Assembly: GCF_029784165.1 (NCBI RefSeq)
Contig: NC_073695.1
Location: forward strand, 241,216,089-241,280,088
Source: Wyeomyia smithii
Taxonomy: Eukaryota; Arthropoda; Insecta; Diptera; Culicidae
Direction: 5' to 3'
Length of the DNA stretch: 64,000 bases
Part shown: positions 10,935 through 21,139 of the stretch, piece after piece
Layout: each line of letters begins with the position of its first letter
Position numbering within the stretch: position 1 is the first letter of the stretch
Made by a program: the position numbers and the translations under genes
The notes under the pieces: model-generated
Told to the model about the DNA's origin: nothing
The model's database searches: none
What the model saw: the letters and a program-made list of their open reading frames with translations, nothing else

Positions 10935-11731
10935 TTTGACGTGGGACTACGTCTTTGTTTATTATACTGGGATGCATTCTAGGGATGGGCGAACGGCTCA
11001 AGAGCCGTTCAAATGAACCGGTTCTTAGAAAAGAGCGAAAGAAAGAACGGCTCACGGAAAAAAAACAACGTTTCTTTGAGCGCACCAGAACTGATTAGAG
11101 AAATGACAAGACACTCACCGTTAAGGCAACTGTCAACATCAAAACGGATAACGGCAATGCAAATTTATACAGCTCGCCCGTTTTGATGTTGACAGTTGCC
11201 TTAACGGTGAGTGTCTTGTCATTCCTCTAAAGTATAGGTTCGCTAATCAGTTCTGGTGCGCTCAAAGAAACGTTGTTTTTTTTCCGTGAGCCGTTCGTTC
11301 TTTCGCTCTTTTCTAAGAACCGGTTCATTTGAACGGCTCTTGAGCCGTTCGCCATCCCTAGATGGGTTCGCACGAACCCGAAGTTTACCGAGGAAATACG
11401 AACTGTCAACGCTCGTGAATCATTGTGAACCATGAGCCGTTCATGTGAGTCGGTTCGGAACGGTGAGTGAGCGGTTCAGAGCCGCTCTTGCAAAAGAGCC
11501 GTTTTGCCCACCCCTAATGCATTCTGTAAAATTGGAAATGAAACTGGCAAATGTTGCGTCAGATTTCAAACGATAATAACAGCATAATCATATGATGGAT
11601 AACAACAACCAATATGTTGTTGGATAGATAAAATGTATAACAATTTTGTATTATGCTAATTATCACTCTACTTTCATTGCTAAGCGGTAAAATTGACAAA
11701 AAGTTTCAATGAAACAAATTTACGCAAATAA
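10935..11731 (+). repeat. Dispersed repeat J, host of a hAT-type MITE
   Basis: GACGTGGGACTACGTCTTTG and the following 30 bp recur at 62272-62340, where no insertion is present. The hAT-type MITE at 10980-11516 splits this copy. After it the repeat resumes with TGTAAAATTGGAAATGAAAC. I see no coding frame. Confidence 0.6.
10980..11516. mobile_element. hAT-type foldback MITE with 8-bp target duplication
   Basis: Ends are TAGGGATGGGC and GCCCACCCCTA, with inner GAACGGCTC and GAGCCGTT. Identical 8-mers ATGCATTC flank it at 10972-10979 and 11517-11524. The part 10980-11361 is by itself a near-perfect palindrome (arms near 180 bp, including AACTGTCAACATCAAAACGG and its reverse complement), and ends in an inner copy of the terminus at about 11348-11361. 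A further 155 bp with more GAGCCGTT-type motifs precede the outer end. It has no transposase. Confidence 0.88.
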
Positions 11732-12884
11732 TGAACCAATTACATGCGAGCATTCCTATCACAGACGACGTGAATGGACACCATCCGTTCCCTGTGATAT
11801 TCTATGTATCAATATCGAAATAAAAATTGACAGAGTCTCTCCGTCCCAATAGGTCAATTTTTTTTTGCTTCCATGAGCATAGACTAATATGATGTCTCGA
11901 AGGTAAAAGTTTTCCGAAAAGTTTGAAATAATCCCCATTCTTGAACAATTTCTAAACCCGCTTTCAGAACCTAATAAAAACTGATGTCTTAAAAGAAAAC
12001 ATGCCAGTAAAAGCGACAGTACCAGTGCACAGTGGTCCAATAAGGCAAAAAGTGGAACTTAATTCCATAGCGCCTTTCACCTTCATCTTTGCCTAATAAA
12101 GTATTCGGAACAATTGTTTGTATGAATGACCCGTATAATCGCAAATTGTCAAAAAGCATGAAAATTTTACTATACTAAAAATTAAAAAAATACTTTTTTA
12201 TGTTAAGAGATAGAAGAATAGTTTGTTCAGCAAAGTTGTAGAAGATTAAGAAATATGAAACTTTGTTGAACAAATGAAAATCCTATCTTTTTTCGGTACA
12301 AAGTTAAGTATATTACATTAAACTTACTTTAAAGTTAGTTTTTTGTATTTAGCTTTTGTTAGTTGCATTTAACACGAAAGTATTGTTCGGAGGAATTGTT
12401 AGGGCACCCAAAACACATTTTTGCTAAAGGTCATATATCTCCAGGACTTTTCCCCACATAGTTATATCATATTTTAGCTTATTTGTTCGATAACTTCTAG
12501 AACTTATAGGTTGAAAAGGGGCAAGTGGAACCATGATGTCAATACTTTTCCTTGAAGTTAAGCTAAAGTACTATAAACTCCTTTAGGTTCCAATTGTCCC
12601 AATCCACCCATATTAGAGTATGGCGAGCATATGTTACAGTAGGTTTTCATATATCCAAAATACTATCTTTTTTGTGTTAAGAGATAGAGGAATGGTTAAT
12701 TCGGCAAAGTTTTAGCACATGCAAAAATATGAATCTTTGCTGAAGAAACAAAATTCCTATCTTCATTGGGTACAGAGTTACAGAGTGTTTTCTGTTTTCG
12801 ATAACTTTAAGAACAAATTTACAGTGTTTAGTCCCATGTCACAATTTCATTCTACCGTAGGGCTGTATACCTTGTAGTATTTCA
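11732..12884 (-). repeat. Dispersed repeat F, copy 1
   Basis: The minus strand of this segment matches 23984-25306. It begins TGAAATACTACAAGGTATAC and ends ATGTAATTGGTTCA in both. Flanks of this copy (GCAAATAA and ATATTATA) show no duplication. Inside, two related blocks near 12205-12320 and 12660-12790 (AAGAGATAGA-AGAAT, then CGGTACAAAGTTA or GGGTACAGAGTTA) suggest an internal duplication. No protein is recognised. Confidence 0.7.
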
Positions 12885-13326
12885 ATATTATATGTAACCT
12901 AATTTAGTGTTACTTGTCTTTCTATTCTATTTCATGTTTTTGAAAAAAAAATCTGATTTATCTGAATTATTTAATTTTTGTTGCTTCAGTCTTACTCTCA
13001 CTATACATTATTCTTTTCTGATACCAGTCTTTTGCGTGTCATTTTTTCAGGTCCACGTTTTAAACTATAGCTGATCTTATTGCAATTGGAAATAACTTTT
13101 GAAATCATATCTTCTTTTTAATTTAGCCTTCTTTTGTTTCTTTTCACCATTATTTTAGCTTTCCTGTCGTCACAATTTTGGATTCTTTTGTCCTATATTT
13201 CACTCATTTGACACTTACTTTCATCAAACTGTCGAGTTACTGTGGTCTTCTTGTACTATTTTTTTAACATTTTTAATCCTTCAAACTTGTTTCGCACTAT
13301 CGTAAGAGCTATATACGACAAACGTT
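12885..13326. other. AT-rich stretch without genes
   Basis: T-rich sequence on the plus strand with scattered TTTTGTTT-like runs. Nothing coding or paired was seen. Confidence 0.4.
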
Positions 13327-13613
13327 ATCAAGGACCAGACACCAACACTTATCACTCTTACTCGAAACCGGCCGACGGTACAGATGAATTTCAATTTGTT
13401 AACTTGTAGATTTAGTAAGGGGCCATCCACATACCACGTGGACAGCTTTGGGGAGGGGGGGTTGGCTAATGTCCACGGTCCATACATTTTTTTAAAAATT
13501 TATATGGCCAGTTGTTAACAGAGGGGTAGGGGGGGTCAAAATCGTTAAAAATCTGTCCACGTGGTATGTGGATGGCCCCTAAGAGTGATAAGTGTTGGTG
13601 TCTGGTCCTTGAT
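13327..13613. repeat. Outer inverted repeat enclosing a MITE
   Basis: ATCAAGGACCAGACACCAAC and the next 14 bases (13327-13360) are the exact reverse complement of 13580-13613. The two 34-bp arms enclose the MITE at 13418-13580. The left arm is separated from the MITE by 57 bp and the right arm touches it, so the structure is lopsided. Confidence 0.9.
13418..13580. mobile_element. 163-bp MITE with 28-bp perfect terminal inverted repeats
   Basis: AGGGGCCATCCACATACCAC plus GTGGACAG at the left is mirrored exactly at 13553-13580. The centre has G-rich runs (GGGGAGGGGGGG and GGGTAGGGGGGG). The target duplication cannot be set with certainty (TA or TAA). A degenerate relative (CCACGTGGACTAG and GTGAATGGCCCCC) lies at about 59000-59140. 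Confidence 0.85.
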
Positions 13614-13684
13614 ATAAATAAATTAAAAATAAATAAATTATAAATAAATGCTTATAAAGTATTCCTTGGGAGAAATAAACACTG

Positions 13685-14110
13685 AAAAGTTTTCTAGAAC
13701 GTTCTTTTCATTGGATGCATTTGCTAGTGTGCCAGCGATCGCTCAGAGACAGCATTTCACTAAAATGTCACACTGCATCAGCTGGCCCTGTTTATATTGA
13801 TGCTGAGACCAACGTTAATCGCTGCGCTATCCCCGTTGCCACAGTAGTGGACGCTTCCGTTGCCATTGGTATCCGCTGCCCTGCATCACCTGGTCTTGCT
13901 TTCGATGCTGAGACGCGCTCCGCTATCCGTTGCCATATCACAGCTGTGGCCGTTGTCCGCTGCACTGCTACTGCTGCTGTATCCACTGCTGCTGCTAAAG
14001 GAGGACTGCTGTTGTTGCCGTCTAGAATTATAATAAGCGGCTTCGGGTGAAACAGGCTCTTATATAGGCAAAATAGCACATTTCAAATGGCAAGGTCTCT
14101 GATTCTGTCG
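13685..14110 (-). repeat. Dispersed repeat E, copy 2, partial
   Basis: This matches the middle of copy 4: CATTGGATGCATTTGCTAGT, CACTGCATCAGCTG, the TATATAAG block and ATTCTGTCGACCGTGC. It stops abruptly near 14110, so one end is missing. An antisense frame starting MLFCLYKSLFHPKPLI is shared with copies 1 and 4. Confidence 0.75.
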
Positions 14111-15121
14111 ACCGTGCCTCGTTCGCGATATCAGACATATGATGCTCAGCGACTTTGACGCTGTTGGCGTCCGACCCCACGCAAAATTCGAGCTTTTTAT
14201 CCATATTTAAGTACTTTTGAATATAACTCACAGTTAAAAAGTATAGAAAAACTCAAACAAAGAACTTACACATCGAGAACGGCTGATCGACTGAACAAAT
14301 GGAAATTGTGAGTAAACACGTTGTGTAGAGACGCTGTAACGGTCGAAACTTGATGCAGCGACCTCTATAATTCAAATTTGAAACACGATATCAATAATAG
14401 GTAACTTCTACTAGTTTAAAAAGCCTTAAAATAAAAAAACGAGCATCGCCAAAATAAACGAAAAACGATATTTTGGAGCATAAAACTTGTTCGATAAAAA
14501 TTGATTTAAACGAATTTTGAGTATGGATCAGTACTTCGGCCATACAATTTTACATACATAGATTTAAGATTACGGTAAGTAACATTGCAGGAATAGTAAA
14601 CGATCCAGTTAAAGGCTTGTTTTCGCCTCATTGCAATTTCTTTTTAGCTTCCGTTCTGTTGCGTTTCTAATGTATGTCATATTCTAGTCTCATTTACCTG
14701 TAGTCCTGATTTCATTTGTGTTCCAAACATATTTTTTTTTAAGTTTCACATTATTTTTGTTTTGCTTTTATATTATTTTTGTTTTACTTGTAACTCATGA
14801 TGGTTAAAACCTTTTTTTTTCACTTCTATCATATTTTCTAAACAATCGCTTGTTCGCCTCAATTTTTTGTTGTGTTCAGTTTTATTTTTGTTTTGCTTTT
14901 TTCATGCTGGTCCCTTCGACGTACATTCTAATTTGTTTTTTTGGTGAAATCGTTATCGTTATTTTTACAGTTTCGTTAAACTCATTTATCCAATTTTACT
15001 CATTTTTATTGTGTTTGTTCATTTTTAGCGCGGTTCAGTTTTTGTTTTATCTCAATTTTGGTCCCTTCTCATCTTCGTTTCGTATTCAACCCATTTTCAT
15101 CCCACTCTCGTGTTTTCACTG
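14111..15121. other. AT-rich stretch without genes
   Basis: T-rich and with short hydrophobic frames only (for instance 14850-15188, which is rich in Phe because of poly-T runs). I see no gene. Confidence 0.45.
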
Positions 15122-15791
15122 GTGCTTATTACGGGAGTCACTTCACGGTGAAATATATTTCACTCTCACGCTCACTTCTCTTTTTTAAACCTATTCCCGA
15201 TTCCACCTCAAGTGAGGTGACAAAAATCACTTCCGTGGAGTGAGATTGACAGTGAAGTGAAATTGAGAATAGGACAAGTGAAATGAGATTTTTTCCCAGC
15301 TCAAATCTCTAAGTCCCAGAAGGTCGTTTTTTCCTTTTTTTTAGATAACACCAGATCTTGACATGTTCAGCATTTCTAAGACATTCGGCATAAAAAAAAT
15401 GTTTTTTTCTTTATCGAAATTTTCCTGAACTAGTTTGCTTTTTTTCATCGGGCAAAAAATGAAAATTTGACCGTTTTAAGGCACGGATCAAATTCTGATT
15501 GGTTTCGTTACTGCAGAATAAATCCAATATATACCATTAGATCACAAATCAATCAACTTTAAGACTAATGGCATCTCCGTCGAATCATTTCACCGTTCAA
15601 AATGGTTGTTAAATAATTCCACGCGAAACGTCGCTTTTTCCGTTCTCACTTCTCTGATATGACACTCCTAATAACCCACATTCCGCGGCAGATGTCACTT
15701 TGTGACGTTTTTTTCACTTACGTGAGTCCCGTAATAGGATTTTGTTCACTTCACTCTGATTTCACCGTGAAGTGACTCCCGTAATAAGCAC
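15122..15791. mobile_element. 670-bp element with 33-bp perfect terminal inverted repeats
   Basis: GTGCTTATTACGGGAGTCAC and the next 13 bases at 15122-15154 are mirrored exactly at 15759-15791. A second inner copy of the terminus, GTGAGTCCCGTAATAGG, lies near 15722-15738. ACTG-like flanks (CACTG and TACTG) hint at a short target duplication, which I cannot settle. It has no transposase frame, so it is non-autonomous. Confidence 0.88.
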
Positions 15792-16722
15792 TACTGTCTT
15801 CCTATCTGTTTTGTTCTTCTTCCATCTCTTTCAACACATTCTAGTCTTTTTATATTTTTATTCACATGTATGTCGTATTTATTACTCATTCATTTTAGGC
15901 TTTAGTCCCTTCTCTTCTATTTATTTTCTTATTTTGGGGTAATGTCTTTATCGTTTTCATTTCATTTATTGCTTCATTTTAGCTCATTACCCTTCTAATA
16001 TTACAACACTAGATGATTTTATAGATAAAACAAACAAGATCAATTGCAATACTTGTAAAAATTTAAATTTTCCATTTCACAGTCTTCAAACATATATAAG
16101 TACTTCTAAAATGCGTAAGAACGTATTAAATGTATTGGACAACGCTTTCCTTTTAATGATTTTACATTTGAAATACTTGCTATTATTTGTATAAGAAATT
16201 GTTTCCAGTTGTTTTTTCAAGAATTATATTTTAAAAATTAATTTTACTTGGAAGGTATTACGAGCATATCTTTCAACTATTTTATTCAGGTTTTAAAATA
16301 ACATTCGGCTTATATTAAAAATACTAAATAATTCAATTAGTCATCTATCCTTCAATGTACAAAATGCATATGCAAATATGAAATAAAACTAAAACTATAA
16401 ATTATTCGATACACTCAATTATCTCCCCCTTGACAGCTATCCTAGCAACGTCCCAGCACTTTCATTTGCACGCCTATTCTCGAGATCTTATGCGGTTTTG
16501 CCGATCAACAATTAGTTTCTTGCATCCCGTCACACGGCTTCCGGGTGAACGCGCGGTTGATAAATCACGTGGCCTACTTCGACACATTCATTTGTCCGCT
16601 TGCTTAGCTCGAATAAACGCTCAGATGTGTCAATTGTTTCGTTGGCAATCCATCAGCAGGCAACAAAATAAACAAAATTAATTTTAAAATGCATCTAAAT
16701 TCCTCGTCGATGAATAACCCCA
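15792..16722. other. AT-rich stretch downstream of the P450
   Basis: This lies 3' of the P450 gene and should contain its 3' UTR next to 16722. A clear AATAAA on the minus strand within 60 bases of the stop is not evident. Nothing else is recognised. Confidence 0.4.
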
Positions 16723-18264
16723 TCATAGCGGTTCAACCTTCAACCACAGCGCACCCTTCGGTTGCAAAACAGTCGAAGCGCTCGAATACTGCAGTGGGAC
16801 GGTAGATCTCGGACAGAGACTTAGTTTGAACTTGCTGAGAATGGTTGCCAGCCCCACACGCGACTGCAGCATTCCGAAACGCAACCCGATGCAGACCCTG
16901 GGTCCCTCGCCGAAAGGTAAAAATGAGCTGAGATGGCGCTTACCGACCTCCTCGGGGTGGAACCGATTTGGATCGAACCGATTCGGATTCGGGTAGTAAC
17001 GTTCGTCTCGATGGATTGCGAACACTGGAATGAGTACCTTCATGCCTTTTGGAATTGTCACGTTGGAATCCGGAATTTTGTAGTTTTCAAATGCTTTTCT
17101 CTCCAACCACGGAAGTGGCGGGTAGAGACGAAGAGTTTCTGTTGAGGAAAAAAAGGGAATTTAATTGGTTTTAATATCTAATGAAGTTTGTTTCATACCG
17201 TTGATGCATTGATCAAGATATTGCATATCACACACGGCTTCGTACGTCAATCCTCCATGCTTCTTCACAGCTTCCAGCACGCAGCTCCTCGCTCTTTCCT
17301 GATACTCCTGGTTTTGGGCCAACTCATACAAACAGAAAGTTTGATTGGAGGAGGAAGTCTCGAAACCAGCACCGAAGAAAATAAATGACTGTGCCGCGAT
17401 TTCTTCCATTGCCAGATGCATTTCACCAGTGTTCCTCAGCTCAACCAGTAGACTGAGAAAGTCCTTCCTCTCGATCCCATTCTTCTCCCGATAGGTAACT
17501 GTGTCCTTAACTATATTGAAGAAAAATCCGCTCGCTTCGTCACGCAACGATTTCACTCTTAAAGCTTGTCCAACTTCCGGGAAAATTCGCAAAAATAGTC
17601 GCACGAGTGTCCCGTGTCTCGGACGATCAAACACCTGCTGGCCAAATTTGCGAAACTCACTGTCAGGGTTCTTAAAACTGTTGCACTCTATCCCGAAAGC
17701 GCAACTTCCGATGACATCTGTGGTGAATCGCGCCATCGTATCTTTAATCTCTAGTTCGGTCCCAGCACCTACTGCTCCAACTAGAAACTCGCCAAAACTG
17801 TCGGCTACCGCCCGCAAGGTCGGAAACATCATTTTCATTTTACCGGAGGTAAAGGTCGGTGTGAGACGAGTCCGCAACGATCGCCACCGGTTTCCTTCTA
17901 TGGCGAACAGATGCGCACTCAGGGGATCGTCTCGTGCATTATGGTACGCACCTCGATCCGGCAGATAGTTGAAATCCTTGATCAGGATCGTCTTGATCAG
18001 ATCGAGATCGGTGACGACGAGCAGCGGTTGAAGGAAGAAAAACAACCCGAAGAAGCGTGACTCCGTAGATCGCATCTGGTTGCACTGCTCGACGGAAATA
18101 TCAGCTTGCGATTTTCGATCGACGTCCGCAAAATTTCCGTACGGGAAACGCGGCTCGATGTACGGAACTTTCCGTTCGGCCCAGTAGGCATACTTTCGCC
18201 TGACAAACAACACGCCAAGTAGTAGAACAGTGATAAGAAGTAAAACCAACAGTTGAAGTGCCAT
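16723..18264 (-). CDS. Cytochrome P450, CYP6 family, two exons
   Basis: This is a haem-thiolate monooxygenase of the insect CYP6 type, a microsomal enzyme that oxidises plant compounds, hormones or insecticides with electrons from P450 reductase. Exon 1 is 18264-17199 and exon 2 is 17138-16723. The 60-bp intron starts GTATGAAA and ends CCTCAACAG, and splitting the ExxR Glu codon there gives 493 residues, the usual family length. Residues 1-22 are the N-terminal membrane anchor. WRSLR (127-131) is the C-helix motif, GAGFETSSS (298-306) the I-helix oxygen-binding motif, ETLR (356-359) the ExxR motif, DPNRF (411-415) the PERF-like motif and FGEGPRVCIG (431-440) the haem loop with ligand Cys438. 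The frame has no stop or missing motif, so it is probably functional. It stands alone, without the tandem CYP6 paralogues often seen. The family is certain; the subfamily number is not. Confidence 0.96.
17139..17198 (-). other. Intron of the CYP6 gene
   Basis: A 60-bp GT-AG intron. The acceptor TTTTTTCCTCAACAG has a good pyrimidine tract. Joining the exons restores INETLRLYPPLPW, the conserved K-helix. Confidence 0.93.
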
Positions 18265-18313
18265 GATGAACGTTCGGTCTAGTAATTCCGGTTCGGATGA
18301 ACTGCGGATGAAA

Positions 18314-18354
18314 ACTGACTGAGAGGAGGAGACTGCACGGATCTAGTTTTTATA
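18314..18354 (-). promoter_or_regulatory. Core promoter of the CYP6 gene
   Basis: On the minus strand TATAAAAA occupies 18354-18347. TCAGTCAGT follows at 18322-18314 and matches the arthropod initiator TCAGT, 34-38 nt downstream of the TATA box. The 5' UTR would be about 50-55 nt before the ATG at 18264. Confidence 0.7.
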
Positions 18355-20529
18355 ACAGAAGATAATGCCAGCTTATGACAACGCATTTTACTGCCCTGAT
18401 ATAGGCCAGCCATGTTTGTTGTTTTCTCACCGTTCTTCGCTGAATCATGCCGTAATCAGTTTTATCTTCTGAGCGTTGTAAACATGCTGTAACCGCGTTA
18501 GGTTGTGCAATTAATTTTAAATATTTTAACTAGATTACAGATCGTTTTTCCTATCGAAAAGAGATATTTCCAATTACTTTTCAATGAATGCAAAAAATTA
18601 AAACCAAAGTTCCAAAACTCGTCACTGCAACACGGAAACTTTAAATCATTAACTATCAGCCCAGCTCAGCGACCATAACTCATCGGATTAACGCCAGAGC
18701 GGCCCAACCCGAGGAGGGCCGGTTTTGCGGTTGTCAACCAAAATGCAAACTGTCAATTTTGTTCTGCCGATTTGCGCATATCATAGCAGGCGAGTCGAAC
18801 AGTCGGTCGGTCGGTGGTCTGAAAAGTGACTGTCCTGATATCGATAATAATTCGCATAGACGTTCACATCGAAGCCTACTTCAACCGAATGCAGGAGCTT
18901 TTGCGTGAAAACCGTTACCGGCAATGGAAATCGGTGCCATCATCATTGGACCACGCACTGTCGAAGTAATATTTTATCAGCATTCCAGCAATGCTTGTTC
19001 AACGCAGTTAATATTCGCATGTTTTATGACTCCATTCGAGTCGCCCCAAGGACACAATTATCGAGGAGTCGTGCATCATTAGTAGAGGTAGTAGTAGGCA
19101 GTCACCAGTTGCAGTAGAGTAAATTTCCCCGCCATCACCCATAATTGAATAAAATGTTAATGGTTTAATTTTCGAAAGCACCTTAACTGAGCATACACAT
19201 ATGGGGTTCTCTGCTCGAGAGCAAGCTCAGTCAAGGGGTTTGTTGACTTTTCGCGTGACTTGCATCGCAAAATTGCATGACGGCGAATGCGGTTCGCACG
19301 AGCGTTACCTTCAGCAGTTCAGCAGAACGTGGGACGGTTGTGTGTGCAATATGCAAATGCGACGAAGAAATCTTTACGGCCACACAAAACGAGAATTTCT
19401 CCCACGCAACTCTCGGCTCGAAAAATGGATTCCACTGCAGGGCTGCAGAAGAAAAAAAAACTGCGGTCATTTGCAGTTTCGTTCCTCCTAGCAAATCTGG
19501 TATCATTCCAATCCACTCCGAATCCAGTGTGCGAGGAGAAATTACGACGTCGTCGCTTGCTTCGATGGCAACCTAAGTATTTTGTTTATCTTCCGGACTC
19601 TTTTTCCCCATCACATCGTCGAGTTGAAGGGATTTTCGAGGAATCATCGGCAGCAATCAAGACTGCGTGCCACCGTGTTGAGTAACGAAAGCGCGTAAAC
19701 AAGAGCCAAGTCAATCGATGCGATGCGCGTGAAAGAATTATGTAGATGCGTGAGCATAAATTTGAATTTTTACCTTCCTTCACACTGACTGGCTGGTGGA
19801 GAGGACTAGAGAGGATTGCATCGCTTGGTGTGAACAAGGGGGTAACAAGGAGGTCCCCCTTTTAACCAAGCAAGCGATGAAGTGTCGCAGCTGAGTGATT
19901 CTCATGGGGATTTGCGACTAGATGGCGTTTGGTTCTTGAGAAGAACTATGTCAACGATTTCTTCGGCACGAAAGGAAGACGTTACATAATCACTTTGTTT
20001 TGAGTGCTGCTAAATTGTATTTATTCTTATAATTCTTAGTAGATTGTTGGTTGATGATATTTTATATTCATTTCAAAACAATCATACAGCCAAATTAGTA
20101 GGAAGGTTATGGTCACGATTGTCTCTAAGTCGAAAAAATCTTTGCTGATATGTTGTTCGCCACACGTTCACGTGACTGTTATTTCGTTGTTCTAGTTTTT
20201 TTTTTCACAAACAACATAGAGCGTAATCAAAAACTAATTGATGTACTTATTGTTGACATGTAATATATCATTTCTTTTTTTAGCATATTTTCCACTGACG
20301 GAATCTATTTTTTTTACATGCAGAAATTTATGAAATAAAGCCAATCGATCCAGTCCTTCTCCAGAATCAATCTCACTCTAGTTATTCAAATCAAATAATT
20401 AAATCTACATACATTTTAAAATTCTGAATAGGGAGTTTTCATTGCCACATTCAAGTGCTTACGTTGTAGATCCCAGCTGCGCCTTAGAAACTGACTTGAA
20501 TTTATTTTTTTAATCTAGTTTTCGACACA
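18355..20529. other. Upstream region of the CYP6 gene, no further gene supported
   Basis: The first few hundred bases belong to the P450 upstream region and include GCTGAATCAT (18439-18448), similar to a CncC/Maf antioxidant-type site. The part at about 18700-19900 is GC-richer, with many overlapping frames on both strands, none with a domain. It could contain an untranslated exon or enhancer. Confidence 0.35.
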
Positions 20530-20740
20530 ACAGGTTACTTCTGATGGGAATTCTTTGGATGCCGGTACATTGGCAGTGTTAGCAGAATAGATGGTTTTCA
20601 GCATTTAATTCGACGTACTCAACTTTGAACAGCTATAGCTTTTTCCTTGCTCTTCAGTGTCTTCGGCAAAGTTGTGAGGCATCTAAAATACTATACGTTA
20701 ACGTAATGTAGTGCTTCTGTGGTATAGGATGACTGCTAGC
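20530..20740 (+). repeat. Dispersed repeat G, copy 1
   Basis: Shared blocks GGTACATTGGCAGTGTTAGC, CAACTTTGAACAGCTATAGC and AGTGTCTTCGGCAAAGTTGT recur at 47093-47260 (same strand) and 45913-46135 (opposite strand). Confidence 0.75.
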
Positions 20741-21139
20741 GTAAAGTTTAGCACGTTATTAAAATTAAAAATTTTCAAAAGAGCCTCAAAGTTTGTAACA
20801 ACGGAATTTGAGCCATAACAAGCCGTAACATTTTTTTTCCCTTAGTTTGGACTCCTAGAGATGCGCAAATATATTTGATATTTTTAAGTGATGAAAAAAA
20901 ATAAAATAAAAAAAGTGAAAAATTGAAACTTTTCCTAAAACTCAAATTTGCACGTCGATTCAACATTTTACAGAATTGTCGCCATACAAAAGTTTTCTTT
21001 GTTACACCATTACCAATCAGTTTTCTGGTTGGGCCGAAGACTATCTGACAAAACTTTATTTTGGGACACCCTAATGGAGAGTCAGGTGCAAGTCTATGCA
21101 ATTTAAATTGACCTGAAGACAGCATTCGGTAAAATCAAC

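Noticed and set aside
13715..14050. Ala/Thr-rich 111-codon plus-strand frame
   Set aside because: It is antisense within repeat E and not kept in the other copies.
14850..15188. Hydrophobic 112-codon frame as a membrane protein
   Set aside because: Phe-rich because of T-rich DNA; the frame overlaps the end of a TIR element.
17501..18218. Plus-strand 155-codon frame and other frames across the P450
   Set aside because: Antisense or shifted shadows of the CYP6 exon; no motifs of their own.
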